From assembly GCA_964624795.1 (NCBI GenBank), contig CAZUZS010000048.1:1-38204 (forward strand): a stretch of 38,204 nt of DNA, given 5' to 3'. The DNA comes from CAZUZS01 sp964624795 (GTDB lineage: Bacteria > Calditrichota > Calditrichia > RBG-13-44-9). The notes under the pieces were generated by a model that made no database searches, was not told the DNA's origin, and saw only the letters and a program-made list of their open reading frames with translations. A program made the translations under genes and the position numbers. Every line of letters starts with the position of its first letter. The stretch's first letter is position 1. Shown here in pieces: positions 23,835 through 30,985 of the stretch.

Positions 23835-25090
23835 CAGTGAATAAATACCTTTATTGGATCATAGATGCCTGACAATTCCGCCAGGGGATTTCCCAGGCTA
23901 TCAAATGATGCCACCGTTTCCTCATATCGCCGGGCGATCACAATGGAGTGATCATAAGGATTTACCTGAAGATCTTCAATACTAAAAACCGGCGGCAACT
24001 CCAACAGACGTTCACCTGTTGAAGAAAGTTTCACAGGGCGGTAACTATTCTGGGCGGTTTGTTCAACCATCCAAAAGTATGATCCATAAGCCGGCTTCCG
24101 AATCATCGTGTAATGTCCTCCCAGATCCAGCCCCTGAGTGCGCGGTTGAATTCCATCGCAAATTGTAATGCATGTGCTACCAGTCCCTGAGTTCGAAGCC
24201 AGGATGTAGGTCACACCATTTTCCGAGCATAAATCCTCGCCTTTATATCCCTCCGGAAATGGGATTCGAACCAGGGAATCACCCTTGGCATCAAATGCAG
24301 AGACCCCGGTCGTATCCAAAACCCAGAGATTTGAGTGATCAGTTATGAGCATCTTAAACGGGCCCTCTCCACTCAAAGAAACCGAATCGACCACAGCTTT
24401 ATCCTTCAGAATGTAATATTTGTCAGAGCCCTGGTCCAGCACGTATAGCTGGTGCTGCAAACTATCCCATTCCACATCTACTGGCAGCACCAGATTGTTT
24501 TCTAAAAAGAAATCTTCGTACCCCAAATCCAGGTTAAGCCTGCTGACAATGCGATATTGCGAAAAAGCCATCCAGAAATAATTGTCCAGGAGATCCGGTG
24601 CCCAGTCAACCGGTGGGAAATTGGTATTATACAGATTAATCCGGTTTTGGAGGTCGTAAGAATATTCCTGTATCGAATATCCATATCGTGTCAATATCCA
24701 GACATTTCCCGGTCCAAGCAACGCCTTCTGAACCGGCGAGGGACGGCTTTCCACGTTATTTCCCAATACGGTTACGCGATAATAATACCATCTTGAGACC
24801 TGCAAAGTGCTATCAGCGAATTCGGTATCATTTGGCGGCAGTTGTGCGAGAAGCTGGAAATTTCCGGAAGGATCCAGAGAACGATAAACACGAAAACCTG
24901 TGTAATCGATAATTTCTTTTACGCTCCATCTTAATTGTACACTTTTTTGACCTGGAGTAAGGCTGAGCGCAACCGGTGAGGAGCTGTTGCCGCCGGGATC
25001 AAATGGATTTGTCCTGTTTCGCTCTGTACAATTCCAACCAATCACCAGGAATGTGAACAGCAAAATTCGAAAAATAAACGTGACTTTCAT
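23834..25090 (-). CDS. lipoprotein with fibronectin type III and beta-propeller-like repeats
   Basis: A 418-residue lipoprotein. The signal peptide ends F-L-V-I-G-W-N-C with Cys21, followed by T-E-R-N-R-T-N-P-F-D-P, a motif I associate with FCB-group surface lipoproteins. A fibronectin type III-like domain spans about 38-125 (GFRVYRS, WYYYRVTVLGNN). The rest (about 130-415) looks like NHL/YncE-type beta-propeller blades, for example QLYVLDQGSDKYYIL, NLWVLDTTGVSAFDAKGD and DHSIVIARRYEETVASFDS. It shares its last base with the start of the membrane phosphatase, so it may be a sensor or ligand-binding partner for it (inference). It starts 34 bases after adk. Confidence 0.82.
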   Translation of the reverse strand: MKVTFIFRILLFTFLVIGWNCTERNRTNPFDPGGNSSSPVALSLTPGQKSVQLRWSVKEIIDYTGFRVYRSLDPSGNFQLLAQLPPNDTEFADSTLQVSRWYYYRVTVLGNNVESRPSPVQKALLGPGNVWILTRYGYSIQEYSYDLQNRINLYNTNFPPVDWAPDLLDNYFWMAFSQYRIVSRLNLDLGYEDFFLENNLVLPVDVEWDSLQHQLYVLDQGSDKYYILKDKAVVDSVSLSGEGPFKMLITDHSNLWVLDTTGVSAFDAKGDSLVRIPFPEGYKGEDLCSENGVTYILASNSGTGSTCITICDGIQPRTQGLDLGGHYTMIRKPAYGSYFWMVEQTAQNSYRPVKLSSTGERLLELPPVFSIEDLQVNPYDHSIVIARRYEETVASFDSLGNPLAELSGIYDPIKVFIH

Positions 25091-25124
25091 ACAGAAACAG
25101 CCTTACACCAGAATTGATATTTTG

Positions 25125-25778
25125 TCATTGACCGCGGGCAAGGAGGATTTTCTCGATATTATCAAAGACGCTATCCACCGATTTTTTGCCGTCTACCCGG
25201 TGCAGATTCCCCTTTCCCTGGTAATAGCTGACCAGTGGTGCTGTCAATTCCTGGTAAACTTGCAGGCGATTTTTGATCGTAGCCTCTTTGTCATCCTCTC
25301 GCTGGATAATATCACCGCCACATCTTTCACATTTGCCACCCGGTGGAAGCGGTTTGACGCTGATATTGTAATCTTTTCCACAGTTGGCACATATTCTCCG
25401 GCTTGTCAGTCGTCGGACGAGCTCCTCTTGCGGAACGTAGATCTCGATCACCTTCAGGTTCAGAATGTTCATTTTTTCGAGCAAAACATCCAGACCTTCC
25501 GCCTGGGGAATGGTTCTCGGGAAACCATCCAGGATAAAACCCTTTTTACAGTCCGGCATGGACAAACGGTTTTCCACCATACCAAGGATGATATCATCCG
25601 AAACCAGTTCTCCCCTGGCCATAATTTCTTTTGCCCGCAGGCCAAGTTCGGTTTGGTCGGCTACTTCGCTTCGCAAAATGTCGCCGGTAGAAATTTGCGG
25701 TATGTCATTTTTCTTCATCAGCATTTTGGCCTGTGTTCCTTTGCCCACACCAGGCGCACCGAGCAAGATCAGATACAT
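25125..25778 (-). CDS. adk: adenylate kinase
   Basis: Interconverts ATP plus AMP and two ADP in the cytoplasm. The 217-residue length is that of the long form. P-loop GAPGVGKGT is at 7-15; AMP-site motifs are STGDILR (30-36) and GFILDGFPRT (80-89). The LID contains four cysteines, Cys130, Cys133, Cys150 and Cys153, in two C-x-x-C pairs, so it is a zinc-binding LID as in Gram-positive enzymes. AAAGGGGA lies upstream of the ATG. It is not next to ribosomal protein or secY genes as often seen; instead it heads a run with the lipoprotein and phosphatase genes. Confidence 0.97.
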   Translation of the reverse strand: MYLILLGAPGVGKGTQAKMLMKKNDIPQISTGDILRSEVADQTELGLRAKEIMARGELVSDDIILGMVENRLSMPDCKKGFILDGFPRTIPQAEGLDVLLEKMNILNLKVIEIYVPQEELVRRLTSRRICANCGKDYNISVKPLPPGGKCERCGGDIIQREDDKEATIKNRLQVYQELTAPLVSYYQGKGNLHRVDGKKSVDSVFDNIEKILLARGQ

Positions 25779-25926
25779 GAAAGTGTCCCCTTTTCTTAAT
25801 TCGCCATTTAATCAACCATAAGATCATTTAAAAGTTAAATATAAGAGGAGCAAATGAGAAAAGAAAAATAAAAATCGTTGTCCGGATTTATGGTTAAGCG
25901 CTTTTTCTTGCATCTTTGGAAACAAG

Positions 25927-25957
25927 AAAAGCCACCCGCAATCGGATGGCCTTTTTT
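25927..25957 (-). terminator. intrinsic terminator after tRNA-Gln
   Basis: On minus, AAAAG-(G)-CCATCC pairs with GGGTGG-CTTTT around a six-base loop, with one bulged base and one wobble pair, followed by a T-rich stretch. On plus the T-run (25952-25957) is even better, so it can act both ways. It begins about 13 bases after the tRNA end. Confidence 0.85.
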
Positions 25958-25969
25958 ACTTTTTACAAG

Positions 25970-26040
25970 CTGCGGGACAGGGACTCGAACCCCGACTACC
26001 AGGGCCAGAACCTGGCGTCCTGCCATTAGACGATCCCGCA
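25970..26040 (-). tRNA. tRNA-Gln (anticodon CTG)
   Basis: A complete cloverleaf on minus. The acceptor stem TGCGGGA pairs with TCCCGCA. The D arm has a T-G wobble. The anticodon stem CCAGG/CCTGG encloses TTCTGGC, giving anticodon CUG. The T arm CGGGG/CCCTG has loop TTCGAGT. U1-A72 and discriminator G73 are the classical glutamine identity elements. The 3' CCA is not encoded. A good promoter lies just upstream and a terminator just downstream, so the gene is transcribed alone. Confidence 0.96.
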
Positions 26041-26056
26041 GTTATTTTGCAGGCAA

Positions 26057-26085
26057 AAATTAGTTAAAAAGAAGAAATGTGTCAA
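26057..26085 (-). promoter_or_regulatory. sigma-70-type promoter of tRNA-Gln
   Basis: On minus, a perfect -35 TTGACA (26085-26080), a spacer of exactly 17 bases, and a -10-like TAATTT (26062-26057). The expected start site is about 10-15 bases before the mature tRNA. Confidence 0.8.
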
Positions 26086-26222
26086 GCAAAAATATATATT
26101 GAATCTGTGTGCTTAGAGAAATGCAAACTCCATCCACATTTCTATGGCATAAAATCGAATATTTTTCTATTTTTGCCATGTGCCCGGAAGGTGACGGGGA
26201 TTCAAATTACCCAGATAAGAAA

Positions 26223-27749
26223 ATGGAGATGCAGATGCGGCTTTTCAATAGCGCCAGAGAATACCACGAGAAAACAAAATATACTTTTGATGATGTAAAA
26301 ACTGCTTATCATGAGATCGATTCCAGATCAAAGCCGGAAAGTCGAAAATCATTTCCAGGAAAGCCCCGCATCGATTTACCACAAGCGGCTGGTGATACAA
26401 CAGAAACCCTGCAGGCCGCTTACCGGACGAGCCGGCAGTTTGGCAGGTTTCGAATGATTAGCGACTCGCCTGTCTCTTTTGAAGATGTTGCCCTTTTACT
26501 GCACATGTGCAATGGAGTGACCCGTGCCCGTGATTTTCGGACCGGCAAGATTTTTTTAAGGGCTGCTCCAACTGCCAGCGGCCTGTATCCGGTCGAGACA
26601 TATTTTTTTGCCAATCATGTGAAGGGATTGGAGCAGGGGATTTATTATTTTAGTCCTGAAGAGAACTGTTTAATCCGGATTGCGGAACGTGATATTCAAA
26701 AAAATATCTTCGAAGCGGGGTTTCAATTGCAATTTCTTGAAAATGCTCCCCTCACCATCTTTTTTAATTCTGTCTTCTCACGCAGCAGTTGGAAATTCAG
26801 AGATCGTGCTTATCGGTATTGCCTGATGGATGCCGGGTATATCGGAGAAAACCTCGTGCTGGGAGCAGCTTCTGTGGGACTGTCTGCGAATCTGCTCGGC
26901 GATTTTAACGATGATGAGATAAACAGGCTGCTACAAATTGATGGAACCGATGAAGCTGTTGTTATGATGGCAGTAATCGGGCAGGATGCCGGAGAATACC
27001 GGGAGGGGCATTACAGCTTCGGTATGTTGACACCTGGAGAGGATCATATCGGTGAAAACGAGACAAACCTGACCCAAAAGATACATCAGAAGTCCGGTCA
27101 CTCAAATTCTGCCACTAACTTAACTACCGTTAACGTCAGTTTTCCGTTCGACCGGGTGCCGTCCAAGAAGGTGCCGGGTGAAAACCTGGTGGACTTGCCG
27201 GAGCCCGAAAAATTGCTTGGCAAGAGCGTGCTGAAAACAATTTCGCAGAGGAGGTCTTCCTATAATTTCCTTCGCGTTTCTATTTCGCTGCAGGAGCTTT
27301 CCATCGTGTTATTCAATCTTCGTTTTGTGCCGGTTCTATACGATTACCCTGCTTTTTTCATTTATGTTGTGATAAATGATGCGCAGGATACTCAAAACGG
27401 CATTTATCTGTATCATCCCGATGCTCACAAGTTGGAACTATTGAGAGCCGGCACCTTTCGGGGTGACCTTTCCTATTTGACCCTGGCGCAAGATGCAATT
27501 TTCAATTGCAGTGCCGCCATTTTTTTCTCGACATACTTTGAAGATATCGATATTTTTGCAAATCGCGGTTACAGGTATGCTCTGTTTGATACAGGCATGT
27601 TAGGTGAAAACATTTATCTTACTTCCACATCGCTGGGCCTGGCAGTCCGTGGAATCGGGAATTTCTTCGATGATAGTATCAATACCTTTTTCAAGGTGCG
27701 CGAGCCTCACGAAAAAATCCTGGGAGGCGTCATTATCGGACATTCATGA
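26223..27749 (+). CDS. two-domain SagB-like nitroreductase-family protein
   Basis: A protein of about 508 residues with two SagB-type nitroreductase domains. SagB enzymes use FMN to oxidise azolines in thiazole/oxazole-modified peptides. Domain 1 (about residues 60-270) has the usual elements: TSRQFGRFR, LLLHMCNGVTRARDF, RAAPTASGLYPVETY (FMN/substrate loop) and the YRYCLMDAGYIGENLVLGAA helix in parts. Domain 2 (about 335-508) begins SQRRSSYNF and has the second helix (YRYALFDTGMLGENIYL), but lacks the A-P-S-A-G-L-Y-P-like loop, so it may not bind FMN well. No YcaO, ocin-ThiF or precursor peptide gene is nearby. The start is uncertain: three ATGs occur at 26223-26237, the third with GGAG six bases upstream; longer starts reach 26109. 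Confidence 0.82.
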   Translation: MEMQMRLFNSAREYHEKTKYTFDDVKTAYHEIDSRSKPESRKSFPGKPRIDLPQAAGDTTETLQAAYRTSRQFGRFRMISDSPVSFEDVALLLHMCNGVTRARDFRTGKIFLRAAPTASGLYPVETYFFANHVKGLEQGIYYFSPEENCLIRIAERDIQKNIFEAGFQLQFLENAPLTIFFNSVFSRSSWKFRDRAYRYCLMDAGYIGENLVLGAASVGLSANLLGDFNDDEINRLLQIDGTDEAVVMMAVIGQDAGEYREGHYSFGMLTPGEDHIGENETNLTQKIHQKSGHSNSATNLTTVNVSFPFDRVPSKKVPGENLVDLPEPEKLLGKSVLKTISQRRSSYNFLRVSISLQELSIVLFNLRFVPVLYDYPAFFIYVVINDAQDTQNGIYLYHPDAHKLELLRAGTFRGDLSYLTLAQDAIFNCSAAIFFSTYFEDIDIFANRGYRYALFDTGMLGENIYLTSTSLGLAVRGIGNFFDDSINTFFKVREPHEKILGGVIIGHS

Positions 27750-27779
27750 TCGGGTAAAGCAGATAGATGCCTATTATCC

Positions 27780-27809
27780 CTGCTCGTTTGATTATTGCAA
27801 ATCGGGCAG
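27780..27809. terminator. hairpin between convergent SagB-like and pfkA genes
   Basis: CTGCTCGTTTG (27780-27790) pairs with CAAATCGGGCAG (27798-27809) with one bulge and one wobble, around a seven-base loop. It lies 31 bases after the SagB-like stop and 49 bases from the pfkA stop. No T-run follows on either strand, so it is only a possible terminator. Confidence 0.4.
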
Positions 27810-27858
27810 AAATTTCAACAATTTGAATGTTTAACAAAATACAACCCGTTTTCCGGAT

Positions 27859-28956
27859 TTACTCCATCTTGATTCCGAAGCTGGTACCCACCGAAAGCCC
27901 CGCTTCAATTAAAGGAGAATCTATCGGAACTAGTTTTTGTTTCCCCATCACCTTTTCCAAAGGCACTGCAATTAAATCATTGCCGCGTATAGCAACCATC
28001 TGGTTGAACTGGCCGTCCATTACCAGATCCATCGCCTTCACAGCGAATTGCGTCGCCAAAATCCGATCCTGCGGTGTGGGTGTTCCACCGCGCTGCAAAT
28101 GACCCAGAATAGCCACCCGGCACTCGATTTGGGTTGCCTCTTCTAACTGAGCGGCAAGCTGGCTGCCAATTCCTCCCAGCCTGATTTTTTCGGGACTGTC
28201 TTCCACCACTTTTTTAACTACCTGGTCGCCACCAATCTCGCTTGCACCTTCCGCGATAACCACGATGCTGAAACGTTTTCCAAAACGGCTACGCTGCCGA
28301 ACCACTCGCATAATTTCCTCGATGTCGTATGGAATCTCAGGGATTAAAATAATATCTCCGCCGCCGGCGATCCCGGATTCCAGGGCAAGCCAACCGGCAT
28401 TGCGGCCCATTAGTTCCACAATCATTACCCTATGGTGAGACTGAGCGGTGCTATGCAAACGGTCAATAGCCTCCGTCCCCACCGCACGGGCCGTATCGAA
28501 TCCAAATGTGGTGTCTGTTTCCATTAGATCTTTATCAATGGTTTTGGGCACGCCCACCACATTTGCGCCTTTTTCGGCCAGCATCCCCGAAATGGTCATT
28601 GTGCCGTCACCACCAACCGTTATAAGCGCGTCCAGCCCCAGGTCATTATACAGCTCCATGCAACCATCCGAAACATCCTTAACGGTTGCATTACCGTTTT
28701 CCATCATTATATGCGCAAAGGGATTTGCTTTATTGCTTGTTCCCAGGATGGTTCCGCCCTGCGTTAAAATACCGGAGACATTTTCAAAAGTAAGAAATGT
28801 AAACCTGTTTTCTATCAATCCCAGAAATCCATCATGGAAGCCTATTACTTCCATTCCATACCTGTTTACCGCCGTTTTCGTAACGCCGCGAATAACCGCA
28901 TTCAGTCCGGGACAATCTCCGCCGCCAGTCAAGATTCCAATTCTTCGTTTGCCCAT
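27859..28956 (-). CDS. pfkA: 6-phosphofructokinase
   Basis: Phosphorylates fructose 6-phosphate at C1, the committing step of glycolysis. The 365-residue protein has GILTGGGDCPGLNAVIRG at the N-terminus. GGDGT is at 115-119, with Gly118 at the E. coli Gly104 position that favours ATP. PKTIDKD is at 137-143, with Lys138 at the position (124) where pyrophosphate enzymes have Lys and E. coli has Gly. Catalytic Asp141 and Asp143 are kept, with MGRNAGW at 183-189. The Gly/Lys pair is seen in the group III enzymes and in ATP-using trypanosomal enzymes (recalled), so the phosphoryl donor is probably ATP but not certain. AAAGGGAG lies before the ATG. Confidence 0.94.
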   Translation of the reverse strand: MGKRRIGILTGGGDCPGLNAVIRGVTKTAVNRYGMEVIGFHDGFLGLIENRFTFLTFENVSGILTQGGTILGTSNKANPFAHIMMENGNATVKDVSDGCMELYNDLGLDALITVGGDGTMTISGMLAEKGANVVGVPKTIDKDLMETDTTFGFDTARAVGTEAIDRLHSTAQSHHRVMIVELMGRNAGWLALESGIAGGGDIILIPEIPYDIEEIMRVVRQRSRFGKRFSIVVIAEGASEIGGDQVVKKVVEDSPEKIRLGGIGSQLAAQLEEATQIECRVAILGHLQRGGTPTPQDRILATQFAVKAMDLVMDGQFNQMVAIRGNDLIAVPLEKVMGKQKLVPIDSPLIEAGLSVGTSFGIKME

Positions 28957-29369
28957 AAAATCTCCCTTTGATACGCTAACACATTTTTAAATATTTCCAC
29001 TCTGAACTATTTAATCAACACCAGCAAAAAATATAGTTCATTTTGGATATAATCGGTAGCATCTTTTTTAACTAAAATTACAATTCAATATAGCGGGAAT
29101 CCATACCGGATTCGCCCCTTCAGCAGCTTGGCTTCGGGTAAAATTTATAGAATTGGAGAGCTTTGGCTGTCGGAATGGGGGGGAGTGATCGATTAATGCT
29201 GCGTCTGATTTGCAAACGTTGAGAAGCGAGGAGAACGACAGTGCGTTATGATCCGGAACCTAAAAATAAGGCCAGCCAGGCGATTGATACATGAAATCCA
29301 TCTGGCTGGCAGACTATTCTCAGATCAGCAACGGGCACTCCTTTGCAGCAAGATTGCCCCTAAATCTCA
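28957..29369. other. 413-base intergenic region between pfkA and the Do-like protease gene
   Basis: No gene seen. It contains perfect 8-base arms TGAACTAT (29003-29010) and ATAGTTCA (29033-29040), 47 bases before the pfkA start, a possible operator. A small GAATCC/GGATTC hairpin lies at 29097-29113, a run of seven G at 29177-29183, and the protease terminator at 29262-29310. The pfkA promoter must lie here but no consensus pair stands out. Confidence 0.5.
29262..29310 (-). terminator. intrinsic terminator after the Do-like protease gene
   Basis: On minus, GCCAGCCAG and CTGGCTGGC form a perfect 9-base stem (29302-29310 and 29271-29279) around a 22-base loop, followed by CTTATTTTT (29270-29262). 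It lies about 60 bases after the protease stop codon. Confidence 0.75.
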
Positions 29370-30896
29370 TTAATCCTGCGGAATAGTGAATGCGATAAAA
29401 ATGTTTCCCTTGCCTCGCTGGATATAGAAGAGCAGCGAATCGCCGGGCCTTACATCTTTCATCAACCGGTTGTAGTCATTCAAATTTTCTACATCTTTTC
29501 TGTCGATTTTAAGGATCACATCGCCAGGGCGAAAACCGGATTGCGCCGCCAGGCTGCCCTGGTCAACTCTCACTATCACAACTCCATGATCCTTAACCTT
29601 CAGATCAAATTTTTTTACCATCTCCGGGCTGATATTCGCGACTTCGATCCCAACCTTTTCAATAGTCTTATTTGTTTCGCCCGAGGCTGTTTGATTCTCC
29701 TCCAACTCACCCAATTTCACCTCGACCTCTTTTTCGTCACCGTTCCGGAAAATCGTCAATTTCACCTTTGTGTTCGGACTTTCCGAAGCAATCCGGGTTC
29801 GCAACTCGGAGCTGTTTGTCACCTGTTTGCCGTCAAGTTTGATAATCACATCCTCGGCTTTCAGGCCGGCCTTATCTGCCGGGCTGCCATCCTGAACACC
29901 TGAAATCAGTACGCCGGAAGGTTTGGTGAGGCCCAGCGCTTTGGCGAGGTTGGGATTAACATCCTGGATGTAAACACCAAGCCAACCACGAACCACCTTG
30001 CCCCTTTCCAGAATATCATTCATTACCTTGTGGGCAAGATTTGAGGGTATGGCAAATCCAATTCCCATAAATCCACCGGTGCGTGTAGCAATTGCAGAAT
30101 TAATTCCGATTAGCTCACCACGCAGGTTAACCATCGCTCCACCAGAATTGCCGGGATTAATTGCAGCATCGGTCTGAATAAAATCCTCATACTGTTCGGA
30201 ATTGAATAATCCGCTTCGGCCTTTGGCGCTAATAATTCCTGAAGTTACTGTATGAGCCAGGTTCTCCGATAATGGTGAACCGATGGCAAGAACCCACTCC
30301 CCTACTCTCGCTTTGTCGGAATCTCCGAATTTAAGGTAATGAAGATTCTTCGCATCAATTTTTACAACCGCCAAATCGGTGCGGGCATCTGTTCCTTTGA
30401 CCTCACCTTTAAACTCCGAGCCGTCCAAAAGCCGGATTGTAATATTATCTGCCGCCTGCACAACATGATTGTTGGTTAGAATAATGCCGTCATCAGACAC
30501 AATTACGCCGGAGCCAAGTCCGTACTGCTTTTGCTCGCGATTGGGTTGCTGATTTTGAAAGAAACGCCGGAAATCCTCGCCAAAGAATTCTTCGAAAGGA
30601 AACTGCTGAAAAGGTAGTCCTCTGCTTTTAATAATCTTTTCTGTTGAAATAGTGACGACAGAAGGGTTTACCTGCTGGGCAACATTGGCAAATGCATTGC
30701 TGATTTGCTCGACAACCGAAATCCCGCTCGTGTCATTCGATGTAACCGGCGGCTGCGAAGGGTTGTCGTTGGCAACCGGGGTCGACCGGGCGCCGGATAG
30801 CGCGGTCCAATTCAGACCGGCTGAAAGTACCAACCCGACCAGGATACCCACCGCGATGAAAAGTAGAGCATAACGCACAATATTATTTTTCTCCAT
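29370..30896 (-). CDS. Do/DegP-family periplasmic serine protease
   Basis: A 508-residue envelope quality-control protease. The N-terminal hydrophobic segment (about 8-27) is a signal anchor. The trypsin-like domain (about 70-280) has a complete triad: His144 in TNNHVV, Asp174 in RTDLAVV, and Ser251 in INPGNSGGAMV. Two PDZ domains follow (about 300-385 and 415-505), each with a carboxylate-binding region (GWLGVYIQDV; GVEVANISPEM). The long Q-linker with FQQFPFEEFFGEDFRRFF (about 96-113) is the LA loop region typical of DegP/DegQ. CAGGAG lies before the ATG. It lies 90 bases after clpB with the clpB terminator in between, so it must have its own promoter. Confidence 0.95.
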   Translation of the reverse strand: MEKNNIVRYALLFIAVGILVGLVLSAGLNWTALSGARSTPVANDNPSQPPVTSNDTSGISVVEQISNAFANVAQQVNPSVVTISTEKIIKSRGLPFQQFPFEEFFGEDFRRFFQNQQPNREQKQYGLGSGVIVSDDGIILTNNHVVQAADNITIRLLDGSEFKGEVKGTDARTDLAVVKIDAKNLHYLKFGDSDKARVGEWVLAIGSPLSENLAHTVTSGIISAKGRSGLFNSEQYEDFIQTDAAINPGNSGGAMVNLRGELIGINSAIATRTGGFMGIGFAIPSNLAHKVMNDILERGKVVRGWLGVYIQDVNPNLAKALGLTKPSGVLISGVQDGSPADKAGLKAEDVIIKLDGKQVTNSSELRTRIASESPNTKVKLTIFRNGDEKEVEVKLGELEENQTASGETNKTIEKVGIEVANISPEMVKKFDLKVKDHGVVIVRVDQGSLAAQSGFRPGDVILKIDRKDVENLNDYNRLMKDVRPGDSLLFYIQRGKGNIFIAFTIPQD

Positions 30897-30953
30897 AGAT
30901 AGCTCCTGTATTTTTCGTAGTATTACTCAAATTTGCTTTTCAGGTTTCAAACT

Positions 30954-30978
30954 AAAAAAGGCAGGCTTCAACCTGCCC
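30954..30978 (-). terminator. intrinsic terminator after clpB
   Basis: On minus, GGCAGG (30977-30972), a six-base loop TTGAAG, CCTGCC (30965-30960), then six T (30959-30954). It lies eight bases beyond the clpB stop codon. Confidence 0.93.
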
Positions 30979-30985
30979 TTTCGTT

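Noticed and set aside
26100..28960. A thiazole/oxazole-modified peptide cluster around the SagB-like gene
   Set aside because: Flanking genes are adk, tRNA-Gln and pfkA; there is no YcaO, ThiF-like, transporter or short precursor gene in reach.
29177..29183. Run of seven G as a G-quadruplex or phase-variation tract
   Set aside because: A single tract in a non-coding region with no neighbouring G-runs and no reading frame that it would switch.
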